Assembly: GCF_025766255.1 (NCBI RefSeq)
Contig: NW_026516669.1
Span: 744,001 to 808,000, forward strand
Direction of reading: 5' to 3'
DNA length: 64,000 nucleotides
DNA from: Zychaea mexicana
Lineage: Eukaryota > Mucoromycota > Mucoromycetes > Mucorales > Lichtheimiaceae
Shown here piece by piece: positions 46,229 through 60,062 of this stretch. The notes under the pieces were generated by a model that saw only the letters and a program-made list of their open reading frames with translations, was not told the origin of the DNA and ran no database searches. Position numbers and translations under genes: made by a program. Every line of letters starts with the position of its first letter. Within the stretch, counting starts at the first letter, position 1.

Positions 46229-48386
46229 TTACGATGCGGGTGTTTCCGATTTTTCATGTACAGCGCTTGGCGTTTTGTCTATATCACGTATATCAACAGG
46301 GCTTCGATCCATTGATTCGGTATCTCCAAGATGGATAGTGCCACCGTTTCGCTCCTTGAGCACAGTCAGCTCCTTCTCGGCCTTGAATACGAACATTGAT
46401 TTCGTGGAAAAGACAATGTCTAATTCCTCCAATGTCTTTGAAGACGTTTCTGGGTATAGGGCCCATACGATGGGGATGGTAAGAAAGTTGAAAGCAGCAA
46501 ACACCAAAAAGCTCGCCCAACCGATTTGAGCAATCATTGGGGGCGTTATTTCCATGATAAGAGCATTTCCGATAGACCAACCTACGACACTCCATGCACC
46601 ACCCCTAGCTCTCACTCGAGTGGGATAAATTTCAACCTAAGCAATAAATAAAAGCGCCATCAGTACCATCCCTGCATGATTACTACGTCTATTAGGAAAT
46701 TGGTGAAAAAAGACTAGCATACTGTATAATGTAGACATGGCTACTTACTGGATATATCCAAGGCACAGCCAACCAAGTCATACCAAAGAAACCGGTGTAC
46801 CCAAAAGTAAATACTGTAGCTGCAATGCCGTAGGCAAGGGAGTTCATCGACATAATGCTCGGTTTCGTCAGAACGGCAACAAGTACTAGGCATATTCCCT
46901 GCATCACGGCGCCATAAAAGAGGGTAAATCGGCGTCCCCATCTATCTATAGTGAAAACAGGGACGATGGTACACAACATGTAGAAGATGTTGTTGAAACC
47001 AGACAAAAGCTGAGAGGTTCGCTCAGAAAAGCCTGCGCCCAGGAACACCGTTGGTGCATATACAGTTATCTGCATAAATCACACGTGTTCATCAGTAAAT
47101 AGAAGTTCTACCAGTTTTGCTGCTGCAGCACGTGTATATACTTGAGCAGCTTCCTTTTATCTCTGTTAAAAATCATTGTTGATACACTTACCACTCCAAT
47201 GCCCGTCAATTCTTGAAGAATTTGTAGCCATATTGAAAGATGCACACGTCGTGGGATGTTTAGTTTATCGTAGTGGAAGAGCATGCTGTAATACGTTGGT
47301 TCGCCTTCCGCAGCCTCCATGTGAATAGCCTCGATGATTTGATTATACTCTTTCTGCACCTCGGGATTATCGGGGTCACCATTACCGCGCAAAGAGCTTA
47401 AAATATCAATGGCTTCTTCGAGACGGCCAACTTTGGCTAACCATCGCGGTGATTCTGGAAAAAAGTTGATACCAACTGCCAAAACTGCCAATGGAATAAG
47501 CTGGAAGGCAATAGGGAAGCGCCACCGTAAGCCGCCTTCTGTGTAGCTCATGCCATAGTCAAGCCAATACTGTTGAGAACAAACGATAAACCGATAATTT
47601 TGTTTATATCTGTAATTTTTTCTTTCTAGATGCACCTATTCTTCACTTCTTTCTTGGAAACAACTTACTGCAACCACTACACCAAAAATGTTTAGCGTAA
47701 ACTCCATTGCAATAAACATGCCTCGAGAAGTATGATGTGATGTCTCTGCACTCCAAACAGGCACAATGGCATTACTGTTGTTATTAGCGAAAACGAGCAA
47801 GAGGGATGGGGTCAGTGTTAATACACGTAAAAGGTCAGCATAAAAAATGATTAGACATGCAACAATAGAAAGAATTACGCATAAAAGCTAGACTCACAGA
47901 TGACCTGTGCCAATTCCGGTAATTACGCGGGAAGCCATCATCCAACCCACGTTTTGAGCCGCCGTTTGGAGCACTGCACCGACGATTGCAATTAACGAGC
48001 CTACGACGACCGTTTTGATACGACCTATTTTGTCTCCGATCCAGCCACCCATCAATGCACCGATCAATGTGCCAGCATAATAGACAGCAACGACACCGCC
48101 AAGTAGCGCATTTCGACCATGAAGCCCCATCACATTGATATAATCAGGCGATATATTGACGCCGCTCATCACTCCTTGGTCATACTATGTAATATTTACG
48201 TCAGTATTGCTGCTAATCGAAACGGTAAGAGAAATGGCGTGCAATAGCTTGTCTAATGTGGACTGGACGAGAAACAAGAGCACTGCTTACTCCAAAGAAA
48301 AAGATACTCAATCCTGCTGCCAAGTTGATGAGCAGGACCAAGTCGCTTCCATAAAAATGTCGGTGAAAGTTGAATGAGTGACCCAT
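46229..48386 (-). CDS. Sugar transporter-family MFS permease
   Basis: Plasma-membrane hexose-type transporter of the sugar porter family. It starts MGHSFNFHRHFYGSDLVLLI at 48386; exon 1 ends in FFFG and joins YDQGVMSGVNISPDYINVMG, the standard fungal TM1 region. Further landmarks are GALMGGWIGDKIGRIKTVVV, MASRVITGIGTGHLNAIVP, FPESPRWLAKVGRLEEAIDI, SIWLQILQELTGIGVVTVYA (the QQLTG-like TM7 motif), FTIDRWGRRF (the DxxGRR loop) and VPWIYPVEIYPTRVRARGGA. The cytosolic tail ends with Ser/Asp-rich sequence. Length (about 520-530 aa) is normal. Two unusual points are QELTG where many members have QQxTG, and a relatively long C-terminal tail. Substrate not assignable. Confidence 0.93.
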
Positions 48387-51371
<2,985 letters not shown>

Positions 51372-52766
51372 GTGCTTCCACAAGGAGAATCACACAACAC
51401 TGTGATCGTCTGTATGACATCTCCATCGAACAAAGAACGCTTCAGTGACTCATCACTGCGTACACACGTATCAAGAATTCCCGCAATCAAGCGACCTGAC
51501 GTACGTACAGCAAAACCACCAATGAGCAGCATGCGCTCAGTACAAGAAGCCAGAGGTCGAAAAGGACGCTCACGCTCGTTATCAACAACCAAAGTAGTAA
51601 ACCAACAACGCATCCGTCGTGAGAACTCGCCAGTCAATGACACTGCATCCGTTCCTCATAACAACGACGCGCTGACGGCTGATACCTACAATGCACAGGC
51701 TGGTAGCAACTAGCAACCAAGAATTCATAAGCTCATTCACATCGATCCCGTCACTGTCGCCACCAGCAAATGCGGTAGCCGAAAGTTCTCGGCCGTGTTG
51801 CCGAACTCGAGAAACGAGCAACGGGTCATGAACAAGAGCTATTCCAACCAAAAGAGGAACTGAAATACATGCGTGACCTAATCAACGAGAAGCAACAACT
51901 TCGCTCTGACACGAGGAAATTGTCACGATCACCAGCGACTCAGTGCATGCAATACCCGCGGACGAATGGGAAAAAGGTCGTGCTGGACGGGGGGTAACAA
52001 AGGCACGGCAGCAACATCACCGTGAGGAACGTTTGCAACGGCAACTTGCTGCTCTCGACAAACAGCAGCAACGAAAGCATAATATAACTCGCCAGCAACC
52101 ATCAACGCAGCAGCTGACAGCACCGACGCCGTATGCAACCATCGCGCTGCCAAGAAAAAGAATGTAGGCGCAGAAGAAGTGGGTCCACCGTATCTTTGAA
52201 CAGGCGACTGACAACACGGCATTCACAGTTATGTATAGGTCCTTACCACGCCGTACTCTCCATACCGCATAGCGAAATCCGTCGCGCTTTGCGCCTACTA
52301 GGGGTTGCGCAAGAGAGAGTTATAGACATCCGCTTCCCTGCCCATGGCGCCGTAGGCCTGCCGATTTATTCCTCGTATGAGCGAGCTACTCACACAGGCG
52401 AAACTTATCCCCAAGGACGATTTCGATCCGATCGCGGCATCAACGATTGGTGATCCAACACTACTCCCGTGATATGACCGAAACGGAACGTGAATAGGAA
52501 GCTAAAACACTGCATCAAGAACGGATGTTTCCAATGTACCTACGGATGCCGAAGAAACCTCTGGCCATCGCAATCATGCGGCACTTCACTACAGTACCAG
52601 AAGACCGTGAACACCGTATTGGATTGGAATATTTGGCAAATTCTAAGGAACACACCCGAAGCCTACCCGCCACCGTCGTCAGCATCTAGTGTCAGAGGCT
52701 GAAGCCCGTCAATTGCTAGGTGGTAGCGACAACGATGACGAAGAGCCGGAACTCATGCAAGAATAA
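51372..52766 (+). pseudogene. Degenerate LINE ORF1
   Basis: Fragments of the ORF1 protein of copy A are recognisable across three frames. SRIPAIKRPD matches TRIPVIAPMS, and LGRVAELEKRA with EKQQLRSD matches LARLEEMETRI with ENQQLRSQ (coiled coil). EIRRALRLLGVAQERVIDIR, then FPAHGAVGLPI, matches EVRHSLKLLQIDQERVIDVH. YLRMPKKPLAIAIMRHFTTV matches CVRMPKKHLAVAIMRHFTSL. Several stop codons and frameshifts interrupt it. The original stop TAA (52764-52766) overlaps the ORF2 ATG (52766-52768) as TAATG. Confidence 0.85.
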
Positions 52767-54355
52767 TGATAAACCGCATCAAAGTTAGCCAATTTAACGC
52801 CATTGGTGTCAGCCATCGGGCACCAGATGAAATCATTAGTTTTTGTAATCAAGAAAACATCGACATAATACTCCCCACTGAAACATATCATACCCGCGGG
52901 CGGCTCCTTACTGACTGGCATCAGTACCACACCTACTCCACCCCAAACGAAACAACTAATAGAGGACGATTCCTTGGTGGTATTTCATTACTTGTAAGAC
53001 CAGCTCTCAACGTCCATATTCATCACTACCCGTTGAAGAATCCGCACATCTTATCATTCCGGGTCGGTAAATACTCCTTCCATGGACAATATCTACCACC
53101 CTCTCTGAAAATCAACACCTGCGCACAGCTGCTGGATCAGCTATACATCGACGATCATACCATCATCTTCGGTGACCTCAACGCACGTTCACCAACCATA
53201 ACAGGCGACCATTCAAACAACAAAAGAGGACGAGACGTACTAGAACCCTGTCTATTTGCAAACGGGCTACATGTATGGAACGGATCTAGCAAGAGGGCAG
53301 CCAACATCGCATCGCCAATGGCAGTAGTATCATTGATCTATTTAGATCACGCATTTTGGTTTCCTAGAAGAACCAGAAATTTGGATATTTGACAGCATCG
53401 CAATCAGCAGCTCCAAGCACTATGTACGCATACTGTCCTTTACACCGACTACCCCCTAGCTTCCACTACGGTACCGAACTCTCCACACTACCATTGAAAA
53501 CTGCAACGCCTCACGGATTCAGATGTTCGTCAACTCTACGTTAGTCACTTCAATAGCAATATTGCCAGTACAGTGAAATCTCTCAAGTACATAATTGTCA
53601 ACAGCGTCAAAGCCATCCCAGACAAACCAACAATAGAACAGCTAGGGAAAGATATTGTTGCATCTACCCACGACGCATTGAACAAGGGCGTTACCCGCAG
53701 AAAACCGCGATCAACACGACGGAAATGGTTTTGGAACAGCGAGCTCCAAGATAAAGCCGATTGTCGAGATATTGCGTATAAGCAATGGCGACGAGCACCC
53801 AAAAACATTGCAATACGAGCTCGACTCTGGTATAAATATAGATCCTGTTGTGAAGTTTTTACTCGCGAAGTGCACCTAGCAAAAAGGCGCAGCTGGATCA
53901 AATTGGCTACTGCACTGGTAAACGAGGCTAATACCATGATCAAACGGATGCGACGCAACCGGCAACTGAGCCATACCTTCTCTCATCTAGAAGGCCTTCA
54001 ATAAGCAGTAGAAACCATGGTAGCTCATCTGAGCAAGACATTTAGTGGTGAATGGACCCAAGGCTGCAGCAATACACACTTTGGCATGAAACTATGTTGT
54101 TGATGAAGACCCATTCCCATCCCAGCAATCGAAACCGTCCTATGCAAACTAGCACCGCGTAAGGCACGTGGCGACGATCACATCATCGTCGCTTTGCTTA
54201 AACCGATTGCTACTACATTGGCACAGGTGTGAGCAAATTGCTCAAAATTTGCTCGGACTGGTCATGGATCCCGACCTCGTGGGTACCACACAAGTCGTGC
54301 CCATGCACAAAAAAGGTGATGCCTCAGAAGCTAGAAATTACCGGCCAATCAAGAT
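52766..54355 (+). pseudogene. Degenerate LINE ORF2 (endonuclease and N-terminal RT)
   Basis: It starts MINRIKVSQFNAIGVSHRAP at 52766. APE-type endonuclease signatures remain: LPTETYHTRGRLLTDWHQYH and IIFGDLNARSPTITGD. The frame is lost after about 53392 and resumes at 53573 with the linker domain (IKRMRRNRQLSHTFSHLEGL, also present in copy A). RT begins with CKLAPRKARGDDHI and is cut off after NYRPIK. Nonsense codons and frameshifts make it non-functional. It preserves CAA at the codon where copy A has a premature TAA. Confidence 0.88.
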
Positions 54356-54419
54356 AATTTGGCGGATGCAGATTGTGTGAGGGGAGAGAGAGCAGTGTAG
54401 AACAGCAAGATGTGCTACG

Positions 54420-57400
54420 CTATTGTTGTTGTGTTGTTGTTGCTGCCTCAGGCCGTGATGGCAAGCTGAGGGCTTCTTCTGGTGGCGGTTCTAATGCAAA
54501 GTCGCCATCAGGGTGACAAAGACAGTCAACTTCACGTAGAAAATAGATTAGCGCGGGCCAAGCTGATCGCCATTTGCCTATATGAAGGCCAGCTTCGGAA
54601 CGTGGTAGTGAATTCATGATGTGGTCGACGATATGCTGATCCAGAGGAAGTGCAGGGATCGGACCAAAAGCATCTTTGAGCGCAGTGAGTTGCTCTTGGA
54701 TAAACGGACAGGAAGCAAAATGGTCGCGCTTAACCTGTGTCTCTCCACACCTACAGGAAGGCTCCGGAAAGGGAGGCAGCCAGAACATGCGCCACTTTAC
54801 CAGTCGATGTCGATCTTGGCTATGTGCTGGCAAATAGAGAATCGGATCTACCATCCGAGATGACTGGAGCACCCGGACCGTTTTCTTGGTTTCCCGGCGG
54901 ACAACCAATTCCTCGTCTCTTTTTTCTCGGATTGCGCGGCCTACTGGATTTTCCTCGTTTCTTTCGTTTTTCAACCTTTTGTACAGTTGGTACAGCGGGT
55001 TCCACGATGTCAGCGATAACCATTGCTTGTCAGGGTGTGTGTGTCGCAAATGTGTCAGCTCAACACACCGTAACATTGCTGTGGTTGGCAGTTCTTGGAG
55101 ACGGGCTGCAAACTTGAGCTGCAACATACGAATACGAATACGCATCGACGGCAGGTCAGCCAACACCATAGGCACGATTGTTGGCATTTGTCGCGTTGCT
55201 TTGCGGTTAAGCGCCATCTTGATACAGCTTTTTTGTGCTGTCTCGATTTTCTCGATTTCCGCAGCGTTGACACCGGCTATGGCCAGGCCATATTCGAGCA
55301 CTGGTCTTGCAAAAGTGCGGTACGAGCGTAGAGCTGCCCAGATACCAAGCGCATATTGGTGAACACCGAGACTTTGCAGGGTAGCCATAGCACCTGTGGC
55401 TAGTTGCGTCCTTTGTGACACCAGGAATGTTCTATCCAGGCCCTCCTGGTTGAAAGGTACGCCTAGATATTTAAAGTTGGCGACAAATGGAATGGGGGTG
55501 TTGTAGAGCTTGTATGCTAGGGCTGGCGGTTCTCGGTGTTCTAGCACAGCAAGCTCGTCAGCAATGTCGTCATATGTTGTTCGTGGTGGTGGTGGGCCGA
55601 TTACCGCGCATTTGGCAGGATGCCATCGATACCCCAGATCTTGTGAATGTTGCTCAGCAACTCGAAGAAAGCGAACCATATCGTCAGGTGCGGCAATAAT
55701 AGCAACATCGTCAGCATACAATAGCGAGGACACAACGATGAGCTCAGTATCTGGTCGATTTGCTCCTGGACGGCCATGGTTCGGTGGTGTGTATCGTACT
55801 TCTTGAGCAGATGCCTCTGTCAAATTTGCCATCGGTGGTGCACGCAAAATCCACGGGTGAGTGATGACAGGGTGGGCGATACGGAGCTGCTTTGGCAAGC
55901 TGTCAATGAACACGGCATACAGAAGAGGACTAAGAATAGATCCTTGTAGTACACCGCGGCGAGGATTGATGTGTCGTGATTGATGATTCTGGAGGATGAC
56001 GGCCAGCCGTACCTCATTGAATAGATGTCGGACGAGATGGAACAGAGCGCTCGGCAGGTTTCCCTGCAACGTTGACCATATGACGTCTCTATCTACAGAA
56101 TCATATGCGGATTTGATGTCGAGGAAGGCGATGGCGGGATGAAAGTCGTATTGCTTCTTGAAATGGCGCACCAGCATATTCAAGGAAAACGCCTGATCCA
56201 ACGCACCACGATTTTGTCGGAAACCACCTTGCGCAATGTCCAGCATTGGCATATGTTCAAGCAAACGAGGCAATAAACAGCGTTCGAGTAGCTTACGAAA
56301 GGTGCTGGTCAAGCTAATCGGTCGATAGTTACTGGCCTCAGTTGGATCGCCTTTCTTGAAAATCGGAACGACTTGGGCAGTACGCCACGACACAGGCACC
56401 CACGACCAACGCCAACATACTGTGAACAGCTTGGCCAGTATTATAGCCAGAGGAGCAGCAATTGGTTTCAACATTGCACCAGTGATATGGTCATCACCTG
56501 GTGCTTTGCGAGGAGCGAGTTTGCGGATGGCGGTTTCGATATCGACAGGATGAAATGGTTCATCAGGGTCCGATTCACGACCAAAGCGGATCGACCATTG
56601 TGAGGGCGGTTGTCTCTCACCACCAAACACGCCCGACAGATGCGACACCATGACCTCAACCGCCTGCTGAGGCCCATCTGGATGCGAGAACGTGTGGCTG
56701 GTCTGCCGATTGCGACGCATATGCTTGATAGCACTATTCATCTCGGCAACTGGTGCTTCGCTGATCCGGGTACAGAATTGCTTCCAGTGACGGCGACGAG
56801 TGCTTCGCAACACGGAGTTGAAGGCTTTGCGGGCTGCTTGGAACTCGGTCCACCTTTGAGCTTTCACGACGATGTTGTTCAGTGCTTGGCGCCAACGACG
56901 GTACATATCCTCTCGATGGTCTGCGCGTTCTTGTAACTCTTCGGTCCAAAACCATCGCCAGTGCTTTGGCCGCATCTTGCCTCGTGTGACACTAGCATCA
57001 AGTGCTTCATATATCGACGCGAGTAGATCAGTGCCAGCCTGTTCTATCTCGGCGACAGGGATGACGGTGTCTTCACTTGCAAGTCGATTTGAGAGGCGGT
57101 CTCGTAGTGGATCGGATAACCGGCGAAATTCTTCGACATACAATCGAACAACATCCGGATCCTCAAATCGTTAGAGTTTCCAGTGTTGACGTGCTGCATT
57201 AGGTTCAGGTAAGCGAGGTATGGCGGTGTGCGGGGCGAATTCAAACACACAAAAGTGGTGCGGTGTGTTTAATGAAACATTATCGTATATCTCCATATGC
57301 GGATCGTTGACGGCCTGTGCGTGAGATATGAAGAGGTCGATGATGCTGGTGCCTTGGTGGTTTCGGAAAGTCGGTTGCCCATATGCCAAAGACTGGTTCC

Positions 57401-57899
57401 ACACGTGGAGACCGTTGTCCAAAAGCCAGGACGAGAAACCATTGTTGGTGCGCGCGTTGTTTTGAGTGTCGCCTATGGTGCTCATGCGTGCATTAAAGTC
57501 ACCAAGGATGATTGTGTTGTTGTCGATGCTGAGACGGTTCAGCCATTCAGTGAGTGCGGTGTACGGAAGTGTTGGTGGTAAGTACAAGGCATAGATGGTG
57601 TACATGCCGAGTCGGAGTGAGAGAGTGTTGTCGTTGTGGTGGGGGAGTTGATGGAAATGCATGTTGAGGTCCAGCCTTACTAACAGTGATACGCCACTAA
57701 ATCCCTTGTTGCTTCGTTCATGTGTTGTTGCATAGGTGTGGTACTGAAGCCAGTCAGTAGTGAACCGCCCGTGGATCAAGAAAGTTTCAGTAAGAAAGAC
57801 CATGTCAAGGTCTTTTTGGATGCAAAAATTAACAATTTCGTCAGGCGATCGGTTGACACCAGACGCGTTCAATAAACCAATGCGCAGCTGGTTTATCAT
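54420..57899 (-). pseudogene. LINE copy A ORF2: APE endonuclease-reverse transcriptase, one nonsense codon
   Basis: One frame of 1160 codons from ATG 57899 to TAG 54420-54422, broken only by TAA at 57171-57173. The endonuclease (57899 to about 57200) has MVFLTETFLIHGRFTTDW, TIILGDFNARMSTIGD and TSIIDLFISHAQ. RT has RKLAPRKAPGDDHITGAMLK, KGDPTEASNYRPISLTSTFR, KLLERCLLPRLLEHMP, AIAFLDIKSAYDSVDRDVIW, GVLQGSILSPLLYAVFIDSL and the catalytic SSLLYADDVAII. The C-terminus has the CRCGETQVKRDHFASCPF zinc-like motif and ends in poly-Gln. The protein resembles Tad/L1-like LINEs in layout; the clade cannot be fixed by eye. Confidence 0.92.
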
Positions 57900-58009
57900 T
57901 AATCTTGATCCATAGTGTCCGCCTCATCGTTATTGTTGACACTCTTGGGTAACAACAGATTGCGAGCTTCATCAACCGACGAAATCGATTGACGACGACG
58001 ACGAGAATT

Positions 58010-58017
58010 GGATATTT
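58010..58017. repeat. Left copy of the probable 8-bp target-site duplication
   Basis: GGATATTT, paired with GGATACAT at 59403-59410 (6 of 8 match). The mismatches imply some age or post-insertion mutation. The reading-frame logic of LINE ORF1 supports an 8-bp duplication. Confidence 0.6.
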
Positions 58018-58105
58018 ATTAAAATAGTTGACATATTCTAAATATAGTAATACTTAAATTTGTTTTTTAATTATTTTTTTTAATTATCAAATTTATAAAA
58101 CTTTT

Positions 58106-58423
58106 TTACTCAATATCCATATTATTTTCTAATTTATTTCTTATATTACTGTTTTCAATCTCTTTAATACATTCATTTGATGATATATATGTATATTCAT
58201 ATTTATTACCATTTGATGATTTTATAATAATTTGTATTAAATTATTTTTTCTATATTTAAAATTTACATCTGTTATTTGATATTGATATTTATTATCATT
58301 AAATAACTTTGAAGGAACAAAAGATCTTTTTATATCTTTAATAAATTTTTTATTTAAAAATGGATTATCTGCTATGATAATATTATTCCTAATAATTATT
58401 TTATTATATATAGATAAATTCAA
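58106..58423 (-). CDS. Unknown 105-aa ORF in the A/T-rich element
   Basis: It lies on the same strand as the transposase and starts 26 bp after its stop codon. The protein begins MNLSIYNKIIIRNNIIIADN and contains KSFVP-like and ITDVNFKYRKNNLIQIIIKS segments that look like alternating beta strands, then a charged helix-like end (NECIKEIENSNIRNKLENN). I do not recognise a family. Long open frames are not rare in A/T-rich DNA read on the right strand, but stop codons (TAA/TAG/TGA) should be frequent here, so a 105-codon ORF is noteworthy. It may be an accessory transposition protein or part of a transcript with the transposase. Confidence 0.5.
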   Translation of the reverse strand: MNLSIYNKIIIRNNIIIADNPFLNKKFIKDIKRSFVPSKLFNDNKYQYQITDVNFKYRKNNLIQIIIKSSNGNKYEYTYISSNECIKEIENSNIRNKLENNMDIE

Positions 58424-58449
58424 TTTTTTTAATCTTTTAAAAATTGTTT

Positions 58450-59307
58450 CTATATATTATATTCTCGATTTTTTCTTCTCCATTGAAATTCTTTTAAATA
58501 TAATATAATATCTTTTTTATTTCTATTTCTAGGAACAATACTTTGCTTCAATCCATTCCAAGTACCTTCTATTGTATTAGTATGCACTTTTGTAATTGGA
58601 TCTTTAAAATACTTTTTATAATTTACAGTTTTATGTTTATATCCTATATTTTTCAAATTATTATATCCTTTCCAGCTATCAGTATAAATAGTAGTACCTT
58701 TTTTAACATATTTCTCAATAATTTTATCAATACCATCAATATTTCTTTTTTTAATTGGTACTAAAAATAATTTTTTATTCTCATTCTTTATTTTATTCTT
58801 TAATGTACTTCTTTCAACACCTCCAATAATCCATGCACCTTCAACTCTCTTTCCTTTATTATATTTTCTTTTGGCAATTTTTGTCTCATCAATTTCAACT
58901 ATTTTATTTCTACCTCCAATTTTTCTATTTCTATTAAAATAAATTTTATCTTTTAAGTATTTTCTAAAAATTTTATTATAATTTGTTACTGTATTTCTAT
59001 TAATTTGTAATGTTGCAGCAATACTACTACATGGCATTTTTAATAAAAAGTAATTTAAAATATGTAGCTGAATATTTAATGGTAATTTCATTTTTGAAAA
59101 TATAGTATATCTTAATGGGGAAAAAGCTTTACGACATTTATAATTTTTACATCTATATACTTTTATATTTAAATATAATTGAGTTTTAGAATTACAATAT
59201 AAGCATTTATCATATTTATTTATATATTTATTATCAATTAAATATAACAATGCTTTTTCTTTACTACTAAAAATTTCTTTCAAATTAATATATGGTTCTG
59301 TAAACAT
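58450..59307 (-). CDS. ISXO2-like (IS1595/Merlin) DDE transposase
   Basis: An intact 285-aa ORF, MFTEPYINLKEIFSSKEKAL to a stop at 58450. An N-terminal zinc ribbon has CLYCNSKTQLYL, then YRCKNYKCRKAFSPL. A helix-turn-helix-like region follows (CSSIAATLQINRNTVTNYNK). The DDE core has IVEIDETKIAKRKYNKGKRV with EGAWIIGGVER (first Asp), TTIYTDSWKGYNNL (second Asp) and VHTNTIEGTWNGLKQSI (third acidic position in the IEG motif). It ends in KEFQWRRKN. All parts of the family are present and unbroken, so it may still be active. Codons are almost all A/T-ending, and Asn, Lys and Ile are greatly over-used compared with the host genes. Confidence 0.93.
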   Translation of the reverse strand: MFTEPYINLKEIFSSKEKALLYLIDNKYINKYDKCLYCNSKTQLYLNIKVYRCKNYKCRKAFSPLRYTIFSKMKLPLNIQLHILNYFLLKMPCSSIAATLQINRNTVTNYNKIFRKYLKDKIYFNRNRKIGGRNKIVEIDETKIAKRKYNKGKRVEGAWIIGGVERSTLKNKIKNENKKLFLVPIKKRNIDGIDKIIEKYVKKGTTIYTDSWKGYNNLKNIGYKHKTVNYKKYFKDPITKVHTNTIEGTWNGLKQSIVPRNRNKKDIILYLKEFQWRRKNREYNI

Positions 59308-59402
59308 TTATATATTTCCTTTTATTATATTAAAAAAATTCAATTTTTCTTTTTTTTAAATTAAAGTAGCTGAGTTTAAAATTTGTTTTGTCAATTATCT
59401 TA

Positions 59403-59410
59403 GGATACAT
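59403..59410. repeat. Right copy of the probable 8-bp target-site duplication
   Basis: GGATACAT, partner of 58010-58017. It lies in LINE ORF1 codons for Asp-Val-Ser on the minus strand. Confidence 0.6.
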
Positions 59411-60011
59411 CCGATGCTGGTTTGGGACATTGCTGCTGGAATTGTGTCCAATATGCAACATCAACGTGGTGGTGGTCATCTTCGGGTAGTGACGTAAAGT
59501 GGCGCATGATTGCGACAGCGAGGTGCTTTTTCGGCATACGGACGCACAGTGCTAGCATACGCTTCTGGTATAGCTCCTTGGCGAGTGCTGCACGTTCTGT
59601 TTCCGTCTTTTCAGCAATTACTGCTGGGTTGCCGATCGTTGATGCTGCTGTTGGATTGAAATCGTCTTTGGGTATCGTTTTCTGCTGCTTCAACTTTTCT
59701 CGGAGCTCGGATTCGTACGACACATGGATCAACAGACCCACCACTTCATGTGCTGGGAAGTGTACGTCTATCACGCGTTCTTGGTCGATCTGCAACAGTT
59801 TCAACGAATGACGGACTTCGCGGTGCGTGACCCGTCGTGGTGTGGGTAGGTACACGACGACGTAGCCAGTTTTGTCACATGCTGGTTGAAACAGTCGTTG
59901 TGCGCGCTCGATTTGTTTGGGGGAGGGGGGAACCACCTTCTTTTGCTTTGGGGCAACGTGTTTTGCAGCGACTTTGGCGTACGACGACTTGGCCGTTTTT
60001 GCAATCGACTT

Positions 60012-60062
<51 letters not shown>

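Larger units (their letters stand above)
51372..54355 (+). mobile_element. Decayed LINE (non-LTR retrotransposon), 3' end missing
   Basis: An old relative of LINE copies A and B, on the opposite strand. It shows the same order, ORF1, endonuclease, then the start of reverse transcriptase, with many stops and frameshifts. Homology ends at about 54355, in the RT sequence ARNYRPIK (NYRPISL in copy A). Copy A begins about 50 bp further on, so either copy A landed here or the element was truncated earlier. The 5' limit is uncertain. Confidence 0.85.
58018..59402 (-). mobile_element. A/T-rich Merlin/IS1595-type DNA transposon nested in LINE ORF1
   Basis: A 1385-bp insert, visibly dominated by A and T and unlike its neighbours. 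Terminal inverted repeats are short: TAAAATAGTTGACA at the left (58020-58033) and, on the other strand, TAAGATAATTGACA at the right (59402-59389), 12 of 14 identical. Flanks GGATATTT (58010-58017) and GGATACAT (59403-59410) look like an imperfect 8-bp target duplication, the size made by Merlin elements. It encodes an ISXO2-like transposase plus a second ORF. Without the insert and one flank copy, LINE ORF1 reads in frame across the junction. Confidence 0.88.

Noticed and set aside
54621..55362. Plus-strand ORFs repeated at 61659-62400
   Set aside because: Antisense shadows of the LINE ORF2 coding sequence; they recur only because copies A and B are near-identical.
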